Assembly (NCBI GenBank): GCA_903905685.1
Contig: CAIVHI010000490.1
Coordinates: 1 to 7,024, forward strand
Length of the DNA stretch: 7,024 nucleotides
Direction of reading: 5' to 3'
Source of the DNA: an uncultured Bacteroidota bacterium
Lineage (GTDB): Bacteria > Bacteroidota > Bacteroidia > Chitinophagales > Chitinophagaceae
The notes under the pieces: generated by a model
The model's input: only the letters and a program-made list of their open reading frames with translations
Told to the model about the DNA's origin: nothing
Databases searched by the model: none
Part shown: in pieces, positions 1 to 6,800 of the stretch
How the letters are laid out: each line of letters opens with the position of its first letter
Position numbering within the stretch: position 1 is the stretch's first letter
Made by a program: the position numbers and the translations under genes

Positions 1-455
1 AGCTTGGACAACCCAATGACTTTACCGGAGGAAATGTAGGCTACATGGGCTTTGCCATAGATAGGTACAAAGTGGTGCTCGCAGTTGCTGAATAGTTCAA
101 TATCTTTCTCCACCAACATTTGGTCATACTTGTATTTGTTGTCGAAGAGGGCAATTTTGGGCTTGTTGTCGGGGTGCAGGCCAGAGAAGATTTCCTTGAC
201 ATACATCTTGGCTACGCGACGCGGAGTGCCTTTCAGGCTGTCATCCGAAAGGTCGAGCCCGAGCGTATGCATGATTTCGCGGAAATGGCTCTCTATTTTC
301 TGGATTTTCTGAGCGTCCGACAATTCGAATGCGTCGGCACGCATGGGCGTGTCTACCGATGTGCCGATGTGCTCGTCGCCTATGGCATCGTTGTAGTCGT
401 TCTCGGCAGCTTCTTGAAGGAGAATCGACTCCGGATATTTTTGATGTATGGTCAT
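1..455 (-). CDS. folE: GTP cyclohydrolase I, 5' part of gene (C-terminus off window)
   Basis: FolE is a cytoplasmic, zinc-dependent, homodecameric enzyme that converts GTP to 7,8-dihydroneopterin triphosphate and formate. This is the first step of tetrahydrofolate synthesis and can also feed queuosine-type pathways. The minus-strand frame runs from ATG at 455-453 to the left edge without a stop and gives 151 residues. The family core is clear: LKGTPRRVAKMYVKEIFSGL (about 74-93), then NCEHHFVPIYGKAHVAYIS (124-142). C125 and H128 match two of the three zinc ligands of the E. coli enzyme (C110, H113), and H127 matches the catalytic H112. The third ligand and roughly 70 C-terminal residues lie outside the window. 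The N-terminal ~50 residues are acidic and variable, as is usual in the family. No Shine-Dalgarno sequence precedes the start; the leader is A/T-rich. The gene is divergent from the MBOAT gene, with a long shared intergenic region. Confidence 0.95.
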   Translation of the reverse strand, partial: MTIHQKYPESILLQEAAENDYNDAIGDEHIGTSVDTPMRADAFELSDAQKIQKIESHFREIMHTLGLDLSDDSLKGTPRRVAKMYVKEIFSGLHPDNKPKIALFDNKYKYDQMLVEKDIELFSNCEHHFVPIYGKAHVAYISSGKVIGLSK

Positions 456-483
456 ATAAATTGTGGATGCTTTAAAATGGTGA

Positions 484-495
484 CGGCAATTGCCG
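484..495. promoter_or_regulatory. Perfect 12-bp palindrome CGGCAATTGCCG in the folE leader
   Basis: CGGCAATTGCCG is its own reverse complement and lies 29 bases upstream of the folE start codon. On the plus strand it is followed by G and six T's, so it superficially resembles a terminator. The hairpin would have only four G/C pairs around an AATT loop, and no plus-strand gene ends here. A dimeric-regulator operator or chance are the other readings. The palindrome is seen directly; any function is inferred. Confidence 0.35.
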
Positions 496-597
496 GTTTT
501 TTCCGTCCGTATGAATTTGAAAAGCAAGGCCGAATTGGTTTGGATCGATATCCTCGACTGCTCCCCTTCCACCCCTCACCAATCGGCTTCGCTACTA

Positions 598-631
598 CAA
601 AGCTACACAACATTTTGTTTAAGAGTTTCAA
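598..631 (-). promoter_or_regulatory. Candidate Bacteroidota-type promoter for folE
   Basis: On the minus strand, TAGCTTTG (605 down to 598) matches the Bacteroidota -7 consensus TAnnTTTG exactly. A TTG at 631-629 sits 23 bases upstream and could be the -33 element, although this spacing is at the long end. Transcription would begin near 592 and leave a leader of roughly 135 nt that includes the palindrome at 484-495. A match of this length can arise by chance, so this is a plausible but unproven promoter. Confidence 0.3.
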
Positions 632-781
632 CAAACACCTAAACAAAATACAAGGCAATGGGGTCGCATCATGCAAATCGCCGCAAATGCGCCACCACAC
701 ATGGTTTCGGCCATTATCAGTTTAGCGGATAGGCTTATAAAGACCAAGGCAACGGAACCGAATAGTCGCCGTTTTCGATAT

Positions 782-810
782 TGCCCTGAACAAATTCTTT
801 TTTCAGGGCA
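782..810. repeat. Inverted repeat, 9-bp perfect stem, 11-nt loop
   Basis: TGCCCTGAA (782-790) is matched by TTCAGGGCA (802-810) around an 11-base A/T-rich spacer. Pairing could continue past a bulged C through AAA/TTT. No T-run follows the repeat on either strand, so it is not a standard intrinsic terminator. Its right arm ends 14 bases before the candidate -7 box of the MBOAT gene, so the repeat overlaps where the -33 region would lie. That position suits an operator better than an RNA leader structure. Confidence 0.5.
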
Positions 811-824
811 CACACAACTTTTCG

Positions 825-832
825 TAATTTTG
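825..832 (+). promoter_or_regulatory. Candidate -7 box (TAATTTTG) for the MBOAT gene
   Basis: TAATTTTG matches the Bacteroidota -7 consensus TAnnTTTG exactly. No clear TTTG or TTG is found at the -33 distance; the region there is T-rich and part of the inverted repeat at 782-810. Transcription would begin near 838, leaving a leader of about 70-80 nt to a start at 908 or 920. If this is the real promoter, the in-frame ATG at 671 cannot be the translation start. Confidence 0.35.
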
Positions 833-907
833 AAGCCGACAAAAGTCCCCTTCTGCTTGCTCCCCCAAACCTTCCCGGAACTGGTTCGCAGCCTGCCCGT
901 TTTCGAT

Positions 908-2380
908 TTGCAGCACATCGTGCAGCAATTTCTCTATGACCCCAAAAACCCGCTGTTATTCAACAACGGCTTTTTCGTCTACTTTTTTGCCCTGTTTATT
1001 GCGCTGTTTTACGCCTTCCGCAACCGCTTTTTGGTGCGCAGTTGGGTGGTGAGCGTGTTTTCGCTGTACTTTTTTTATAAAGCCAGTGGCGCGTTCGTGG
1101 GCTTGGTGCTGTTGTCGGCGGTTTTTGACTATACGCTATCCAACCTCATTTACCGGCAAAATCGGGCGGGTGTCAAAAAAGTATTGTTGGCCGCGAGCGT
1201 GTTATTCAATTTAGGACTGCTGTTCTACTTTAAGTACACCAACTTCTTCATTACATTTTGCAACGATTTTTTTGCCGCCAAAATCAATCCGCTCAACATC
1301 TTGTTGCCAGTGGGCATATCCTTCTACACCTTCGAGAACCTGAGCTATACCATTGACGTTTATCGTGGCGAATTTGTGCCGGAGCGCAAATTCATCAACT
1401 ACTTGCTCTTCCTATCGTTCTTTCCCAAGCTGGTGATGGGCCCCATAGTGCGGGCCCGCGATTTCATTCCACAACTTCACGAACCCTATGTAGTCACCGA
1501 CAACGATTTTGCGAAGGGGTTCTACCTCATCCTATCGGGCTTGTTCAAAAAACTGGTCATATCCGACTTCCTGACCCTCAACCTGGTGAACTACGTCTTC
1601 GACAACCCGTCTATGCACACCGGGCTGGAATGCCTGATTGCCGTGCCGGCCTATGCGATAGTGATATATTGCGACTTTAGCGGATATAGCGATGTGGCCA
1701 TAGGTATTGCCAAATGGCTGGGCATCACCATACCTGCCAACTTCAAATCACCCTACCAAAGCAAGAGCATCACCGAATTTTGGCGGCGGTGGCACATCTC
1801 GCTGTCGTCGTGGCTACGCGACTATCTATACATCTTCTGGCTCGGTGGCAACCGCAAGGGCAAATTCCTGACCTACTTCAACTTGGTCGTCACCATGCTC
1901 TTAGGTGGGTTTTGGCATGGGGCATCGGTTACGTTCATCATTTGGGGAGCCATACATGGGGTCGGTCTTGTGGTTCATAAATTGTGGATGCAGGCGGCAT
2001 CACCGCTCGTTGCCCACACGCAGAACAATTTGATTTATAACGGATTCAGCCAACTGCTCACCTTCGTTTTCGTTTGTTTTGCGTGGATATTCTTCAAGTC
2101 GGCCGACTACACCACAGCTGTTGCCATGCTGCGGCAAATTGCATTCAATTTTCGCCCAGAAGTATGGCCGGAATTTTGGGGCAACTATCATTCAGCAGTG
2201 TGGATGTTGCTGCTCGGCTATGCCCTCCATGCCTTTCCCGACACCCTACCCGATCGCCTGGTACCCAAATTGGCCAAAGCCCCCCTCATGGCCTACCTTG
2301 CCGTGTTTTTGGTATTCTTGGTGGTTTATGCCCAATTCAAATCGGCCACACCGGTAATGCCAATCTATTTGCAGTTTTAG
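908..2380 (+). CDS. MBOAT family membrane O-acyltransferase (AlgI/DltB-like)
   Basis: This is a polytopic inner-membrane O-acyltransferase. AlgI-type members take an acyl group, usually acetyl, from a cytoplasmic donor and pass it across the membrane to an extracytoplasmic glycan. Numbered from a TTG start at 908 (490 residues), the family landmarks are PVGISFYTFENLSYTIDVYR (134-153), FPKLVMGPIVRARDFIPQL (172-190), DFSGYSDVAIGIAKWLG (256-272), FKSPYQSKSITEFWRRWH (279-296), and GGFWHGAS...WGAIHG (333-351), which holds the conserved MBOAT histidines. FAWIFFKSAD follows near 391. Hydrophobic segments run throughout. The frame is open back to ATG 671, but the extra residues look non-coding. LYDPKNPLLFNNGFF is the kind of sequence found near the N-terminus of Bacteroidota members, and 490 residues suits the family. 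TTG 857 and GTG 920 are alternative starts. No AlgJ/AlgX/SGNH partner is adjacent in the window, so the acceptor (exopolysaccharide, O-antigen or other) cannot be named. Confidence 0.9.
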   Translation: MQHIVQQFLYDPKNPLLFNNGFFVYFFALFIALFYAFRNRFLVRSWVVSVFSLYFFYKASGAFVGLVLLSAVFDYTLSNLIYRQNRAGVKKVLLAASVLFNLGLLFYFKYTNFFITFCNDFFAAKINPLNILLPVGISFYTFENLSYTIDVYRGEFVPERKFINYLLFLSFFPKLVMGPIVRARDFIPQLHEPYVVTDNDFAKGFYLILSGLFKKLVISDFLTLNLVNYVFDNPSMHTGLECLIAVPAYAIVIYCDFSGYSDVAIGIAKWLGITIPANFKSPYQSKSITEFWRRWHISLSSWLRDYLYIFWLGGNRKGKFLTYFNLVVTMLLGGFWHGASVTFIIWGAIHGVGLVVHKLWMQAASPLVAHTQNNLIYNGFSQLLTFVFVCFAWIFFKSADYTTAVAMLRQIAFNFRPEVWPEFWGNYHSAVWMLLLGYALHAFPDTLPDRLVPKLAKAPLMAYLAVFLVFLVVYAQFKSATPVMPIYLQF

Positions 2381-2501
2381 GTAGGAGAGACGAGAAGATC
2401 GGGCGGCTAAGATTCCGGTAGTCCCGTAGTGACCCGTCCTGACAAAGGTTTGCACTTTTGCAAGCATCGGCGTATTGCTATGCTGCGATAAAGACTAGGC
2501 T

Positions 2502-2528
2502 GTGGTGGAGTATGCCCTGAGCCACCAC
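2502..2528. repeat. Inverted repeat GTGGTGG / CCACCAC
   Basis: GTGGTGG (2502-2508) and CCACCAC (2522-2528) form a perfect 7-bp stem around 13 bases. It lies about 120 bases after the MBOAT stop and has no following T-run on either strand. It could be a factor-assisted transcription end between the convergent genes, or chance. Confidence 0.35.
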
Positions 2529-2573
2529 CTATCTCCTATCCTCGTCGGCCATTACATACACTACCTTACTCCC

Positions 2574-2677
2574 CGGCAAAAAGTTGTTCCAAGCACGACT
2601 TGCATGAGCTCTATGAATGGTTTGGCAAGAAGGGGTTGGGATAAGTAGTAGTACCGGGCGGGCGTTTTCCACGGCTA
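2574..2677 (-). pseudogene. Possible decayed duplicate of the 3' end of the BRO-N gene
   Basis: Two blocks match the tail of the adjacent BRO-N gene in the same order and strand. CGGCAAAAAGTT at 2574-2585 equals 2740-2751, and GCGGGCGTTTT at 2658-2668 equals 2797-2807. A further GGCTA follows close by in both (2673-2677 and 2809-2813). The spacing differs by 27 bases, a multiple of three, so both blocks read in one minus-strand frame: ENAR...NNFLP here, against KNAR...ENFLP in the intact gene. The stretch between the blocks barely aligns. The matches are seen directly; a decayed tandem copy is an inference, and chance similarity of short, partly homopolymeric words is the alternative. Confidence 0.25.
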
Positions 2678-2715
2678 GCGTTTTTACCAACTTGTTCGGG
2701 GAGATGGGAGACTTT

Positions 2716-3534
2716 TTATTTGTCGCCACCTTTTTTGGGCGGCAAAAAGTTTTCTCCGGTCACCACACTTTTCCCGGTCTTGGCTTCGAGTTCTTTGCGG
2801 GCGTTTTTGGCTATCGCGCCTCCTTTTTTGCCCGCCACCGCATTTTCATCCAACCCTTTGGCTTCGTCCGCTTCCGCTATTTGCCGGGTGGAAAGCTCGG
2901 CCAGGGCTGTAAACAACAATTCGGCCTCGCTCATATGGTCGCGGAGGTTTTGCGATTTCAAGCCCTTCATTTCCTTATGGCCTTTGACGGTCAAGCCCGT
3001 CCATTCCTGATGGATGATATTGGTTAGGAACACGAACTCCTCATTTTTGGACACACCGCTTTCTTTCCAGTAGTCGGTCAATTTATTGCGGGTTTCTTGG
3101 CCGGTCATGCGCTGCTGTATCCACTTTTCGCTGCGCCCCATCTTCTGCCAGTTTTCCCGAGCCCTATCCATGCTAAGCGACGGATCCTGTATTTCCTGCA
3201 GGCGTTCATAGCCCACTTTGGCCAGCCATAGTTTGAAAGGTTCGGCCTTGGGAGAAGGGATGGACTGTATAAGGCGGAATATTTGCTCAACGTTTCCTAC
3301 ATCGGTAAGGCGCATCTTGCCGTCTTCTGCTTCCATTTTCAAACCGTGAATTTTTGTCACGGTTTCATTTCCCTCCTGTTTCAGCCGTTGTTTTAGCTTG
3401 CGCCAGTAGGCAGGAGCATCTTTACTTTCCGTCAATAGTTCAACAATGTCCACAATGCTGAAATACCACATTTCATTTTCGCCATCGTAGTGGCTGCGCA
3501 CTTTCTTGTCTTCAAATAGTTTGATGTTGCCCAT
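2716..3534 (-). CDS. BRO-N domain protein, DinD-like / phage antirepressor-like
   Basis: This is a 272-residue protein with an N-terminal BRO-N (baculovirus repeated ORF) domain. That domain occurs in phage antirepressors and related DNA-binding proteins. Residues 1-112 show the pattern: KLFEDKKVRSHYDGENEMWYF, then SIVDIVELLTES, the tryptophan-containing YWRKLKQRLKQEG, and FRLIQSIPSPKAEPFKLWLAKVGYERLQEI. The second half (about 113-265) resembles E. coli DinD and its many Bacteroidota relatives: RMTGQETRNKLTDYWKESGV, a GLKSQNLRDHMSEAELLFTALAE stretch, and a basic tail with KKGGAIAKNARKELEAKTGK and ENFLPPKK. Length and both halves look complete. DinD is SOS-induced in E. coli and affects RecA, but these relatives are mostly uncharacterised and I saw no LexA box. 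The gene is on the same strand as mfd, 266 bp downstream of it, and probably has its own promoter. No integrase or structural phage gene is nearby, so prophage origin is not shown. Confidence 0.85.
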   Translation of the reverse strand: MGNIKLFEDKKVRSHYDGENEMWYFSIVDIVELLTESKDAPAYWRKLKQRLKQEGNETVTKIHGLKMEAEDGKMRLTDVGNVEQIFRLIQSIPSPKAEPFKLWLAKVGYERLQEIQDPSLSMDRARENWQKMGRSEKWIQQRMTGQETRNKLTDYWKESGVSKNEEFVFLTNIIHQEWTGLTVKGHKEMKGLKSQNLRDHMSEAELLFTALAELSTRQIAEADEAKGLDENAVAGKKGGAIAKNARKELEAKTGKSVVTGENFLPPKKGGDK

Positions 3535-3633
3535 ACCGTCACCGATTTTACCTCATTGAACATTTTCACAAAAATCCGTCCCCTTACCCGCCCATCTTGA
3601 ATTCATCATTTCCCAACCCGATGTTTACCAAGC

Positions 3634-3685
3634 GGTTGTGGGTGTTGCAGGCAAATAGCCCTGCAACCGTCGACCCAAAACAACC
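3634..3685. repeat. Bulged long inverted repeat, 18 bp paired in three blocks
   Basis: The core is a perfect 8-bp stem, GTTGCAGG (3644-3651) with CCTGCAAC (3660-3667), around an 8-base loop. Outside it, GGGT (3640-3643) pairs with ACCC (3673-3676), and GGTTGT (3634-3639) pairs with ACAACC (3680-3685). Unpaired bases (5 and 3 nt) occur only on the right side. No T-run follows on either strand, so this is not a classical terminator. It could be a structured leader, a regulator site for the BRO-N gene, or a dispersed palindromic element. Its centre is about 120 bp upstream of the BRO-N start. Confidence 0.55.
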
Positions 3686-3691
3686 ACCCCA

Positions 3692-3704
3692 ACGGGATTC
3701 CCGT
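3692..3704. repeat. 13-bp palindrome ACGGGA-T-TCCCGT
   Basis: Two perfect 6-bp arms flank one central base. The palindrome lies seven bases beyond the larger inverted repeat at 3634-3685. The tight spacing is typical of a dimeric protein-binding half-site pair rather than of an RNA hairpin, which would have no loop. A role is inferred only from shape and position. Confidence 0.35.
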
Positions 3705-3800
3705 ATAGAAGCCTTATGCAAAATACGGAATTGAGGTGAACAAGAATCAAAAAACCAGTGGTGGCGGGCTACAGTGAAACGTCGTATGCTTTACAAGAAT

Positions 3801-6800
3801 TCACCCCTTCAGCCTCCCCAAAAAATCCAACACCTCGTGCATATCCCGGGTGCGCTCTACGACGAGCATGAAGACTTTGCCTACTTGCTTTAGCTTGGCG
3901 CGGTTGGTTTGGGTTTGGATGTATTGTAGGATTCGGTTGAAGGTGTCTGACTCGAAGTAGGGCGACTCGGGGTTGCTGATGAAGTAGAGGCGCATCTGCC
4001 TGTTTTTCAGGATGAGTTTCTCGAAGCCGAGTTCGCAGGCCAGCCGGCGGCATTTCACGGTCGTGAATAGCTCTTCCACTTGGCGGGGGATGGGGCCAAA
4101 ACGGTCGGCCATCTCCAGCGCGAATTTGTCCATGTCGGCATCGGTCTCTATGTCGTCCAGTTGGGTGTAGAGCGACAGGCGTTCGGTGATGTTCTGTACA
4201 TAGTGGTCGGGAATCAGGATTTCGAGGTCGGTATCTATGGGACAGTCGTTTACATAGTCTTTATTCCGGTCTATCTCGTCTTTGAAGACTTCTATGAAGT
4301 CGCTGTTTCGGAGTTCGCGGATGGCTTCGGCCAATATTTTTTGGTACATCTCGAAGCCTATCTCGGTGATGAAGCCGCTCTGCTCTCCACCGAGCAGATT
4401 GCCCGCCCCTCGGATGTCGAGGTCGCGCATGGCTATTTGGAAGCCGCTACCCAGTTCGTTGAACTGCTCCAGCGTTTGAAGGCGCTTGCGGCTGTCGCTG
4501 GGTAGTAGGCTCATGGGCGGCGCCAGCAGGTAACAGAACGCCTTTTTGTTGCTGCGGCCCACGCGCCCGCGCAACTGGTGCAGGTCGCTGAGGCCGAATT
4601 GGTGGGCGTTGTTGATGAAGATGGTATTGGCGTTCGAGATGTCCACCCCGCTCTCCACAATGTTGGTGCAGCACAGCACGTCGAACTCGCGGGCTATGAA
4701 CGCCAGTAGGGCTTCTTCCAGCTCATTGCCCTCCATTTGGCCGTGTGCCATGGCGATGCGCAGGTCCGGACACAAGTTGCGGAGCAGCGTCACCATGTCG
4801 GGCAGGCTTTGCACCCGATTGTGGACGAAGTAGACCTGCCCGCCGCGCTCGGCCTCGAAATAGATGGCCTCCCGAATCATGTATTCGTCGAACACCAATA
4901 CTTCCGTCTGCACCGGCTGGCGGTTGGGCGGCGGGGTATTGATGATGCTGAGGTCGCGGGCGTTCATAAGCGAGAACTGCAAGGTGCGCGGAATGGGGGT
5001 GGCTGTGAGGGTCAGGGTGTCCACATTGGCTTTCAGTTCCCGCAGCTTCTCCTTTGCCCCAACGCCGAATTTCTGCTCCTCGTCTATGATGAGAATGCCC
5101 AAGTCTTTGAACTTCACATCCTTGCCCAGCACCGCATGGGTGCCGATGATGATGTCCACCTTGCCTTCTTCCAGCCGCTTCAGGGTCTCCTTTTTCTCCT
5201 TGGAGGTCTTGAAACGGTTGATGTAATCGACCGTGCAGGGGAAATCCTTGAGGCGGTCTTTGAAGGTGGTATAGTGTTGGTAGGCCAAAATAGTGGTGGG
5301 CACCAGTATGGCGGCCTGCTTGCTGTCGGCCACGGCTTTGAAGGCCGCGCGTACGGCAATTTCGGTCTTGCCGAAGCCCACATCACCGCATACCAGCCTA
5401 TCCATGGGAGATGGCGCCTCCATGTCGCGCTTCACATCGGCAGTGGCCTTGGCTTGGTCGGGGGTGTCTTCGTAGAAGAACGACGCTTCCAGTTCTGTCT
5501 GCATATAGCTGTCGGGGGTAAAAGCGAACCCCTGCGACGCCTTGCGGCGGGCATACAGTTTGATGAGGTCTGCAGCTATGTCCTTGACCTGCTTCTTGGT
5601 CTTGTTTTTGAGTTTCTGCCAGGCATCGCTGCCCAGCTTGTTCATGCGCGGAATGGCACCTTCCTTGCCGGTGAACTTCGTGATTTTGTGCAGGGAGTTG
5701 ATGTTCACATACAGTACATCGTTGTCTTTGTACAATATGCGTATGGCTTCCTGCACATTGCCGTTCACCTCTATCTTTTGCAGGCCGCTGTATACCCCTA
5801 CCCCGTGGTCGATGTGGGTGACGTAGTCGCCGGGCTGTAGCTCGCGCAAGGCCCGCATAGTGAGTGCCTTTCCCTTGGTGTAGGCCTGCTTGACGTTGTA
5901 TTTGTGGTACCGCTGGAAGATTTGGTGGTCGGTATAACACACTACTTTCTTGTCGTGATCTATAAAGCCCTTGCTGACCGATGTGGGGACCGCCACAAAC
6001 GAGATTTCGGCGTGCAGGTCTTCGAATATGCTGTGCAGCCGCTCCAATTGCTTGGGGTTGTCGGCAAATATGTAGGCGGTATACTTGGCATGCAAACGCT
6101 TCTTCAAGTCTGCTATCAGCATGTTGAATTGGCGGTTAAAGACGGGTTGTTCCTCGGTGGCGAAGGCGATGGCGGCATCGGGGGCATCGCCGGTCGTTTT
6201 TTCAAGGGAGTGGTTGTACCACTCCAGTAGGTGCCGTTGTTTCAAACGTTCCTGCCACAGGGCGGGGTCTTCAAAGTCGGCGCGGGTTATCTCTTTCAGC
6301 CATTGCTCCTCATGGTCTACGGCCACTTGCCCAATGTTCATATTGTCGGGCATGTCGGAGGCCATTTTTTGGATGCGGCCAACGGTGTACGAAAAGTCTT
6401 TCGCCCAGATGACGGTGTTTTCCGGCAGGTAGTCGAGCAGGGAAATCTTGTCGCGAGTCTCGAAACTGGTTTCTATATTGGGCAGGATAGATACCTGCAT
6501 GAGCTTGCGTTCGGAAAGCTGCGTTTCGGGATTGAAGATGCGGATGCTGTCCACCTCGTTATCGAACAACTCGATGCGATAGGGATGCTCGTTGCCGAAG
6601 GAATAGATGTCGAGGATGCCACCGCGCAAGGCGAACTGTCCCGGCTCGTATACAAAGTCCTCCCGTTTGAAGCCCAGCGACACCAGCAGCTCCATGAGGG
6701 TGTCGATTTGGATGGTCTCGCCCACCTTCACGCTGATCATGTTGTTGCCCAGCGTGTTGGGGTCTACCACTTTTTCGAAGAGGGCTTCGGGATAGGTAAC

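Larger units (their letters stand above)
456..907. other. Divergent intergenic region between folE and the MBOAT gene
   Basis: This is about 450 bases without a convincing gene. Open frames exist on both strands, but their translations have no recognisable domain and an uneven, low-complexity composition. The plus-strand ATG at 671 is in frame with the MBOAT gene, yet the ~79 residues it would add do not resemble an MBOAT N-terminus. The region holds a perfect 12-bp palindrome (484-495), a candidate minus-strand promoter (598-605 with upstream TTG), an inverted repeat (782-810) and a candidate plus-strand promoter (825-832), each listed separately. I saw no tRNA-like cloverleaf. Confidence 0.7.
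2381..2715. other. Intergenic region between convergent MBOAT and BRO-N genes
   Basis: This 335-base stretch between convergent genes has no convincing complete gene. A minus-strand frame of 66 codons (2729 down to 2529, GTG start overlapping the BRO-N stop) is open but has no recognisable domain. The region contains a 7-bp inverted repeat (2502-2528) and two short blocks that match the 3' end of the BRO-N gene in order (2574-2677). Near 2430-2463 it also has a sequence reminiscent of an insertion-sequence end. No hairpin followed by a T-run is evident for the MBOAT transcript. Confidence 0.6.
3535..3800. other. Intergenic gap between mfd and the BRO-N gene, palindrome-rich
   Basis: This 266-bp non-coding gap lies between two minus-strand genes, downstream of mfd and upstream of the BRO-N gene. 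It holds a long bulged inverted repeat (3634-3685), a compact 13-bp palindrome (3692-3704) and a 6-bp CCGTAT/ATACGG pair (3701-3706 and 3723-3728). A six-T run just after mfd on its own strand (near 3750) has no strong hairpin before it, so I do not call a terminator. No exact TAnnTTTG box was found for the BRO-N gene; the nearest is one mismatch away. Confidence 0.6.

Noticed and set aside
1..5. Window begins with AGCTT, like a HindIII cut end
   Set aside because: folE reads through to the very edge in a normal frame, and five bases are too few to claim a cloning junction.
120..725. 201-codon plus-strand frame over folE and the intergenic region
   Set aside because: It is antisense to clear FolE sequence for over half its length and shows no protein-family signal.
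628..918. Minus-strand 96-codon frame in the divergent intergenic region
   Set aside because: Its composition is cysteine- and basic-rich without a domain. It overlaps the candidate MBOAT promoter and start and has no supporting context.
2529..2729. 66-codon minus-strand frame with a GTG start overlapping the BRO-N stop codon
   Set aside because: No recognisable domain, short, non-ATG start and mixed codon use. Its only meaningful content is the pair of word matches to the BRO-N tail, so it is treated as a possible remnant rather than a gene.
3740..3800. T6 run just after mfd as a rho-independent terminator
   Set aside because: No G/C-rich hairpin directly precedes the T-run; the nearby CACTG copies are direct, not inverted.
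4737..5840. Long 367-codon plus-strand frame opposite mfd
   Set aside because: It lies entirely antisense to well-conserved Mfd translocase coding sequence. Its translation has no domain and is explained by the codon bias of the true gene.
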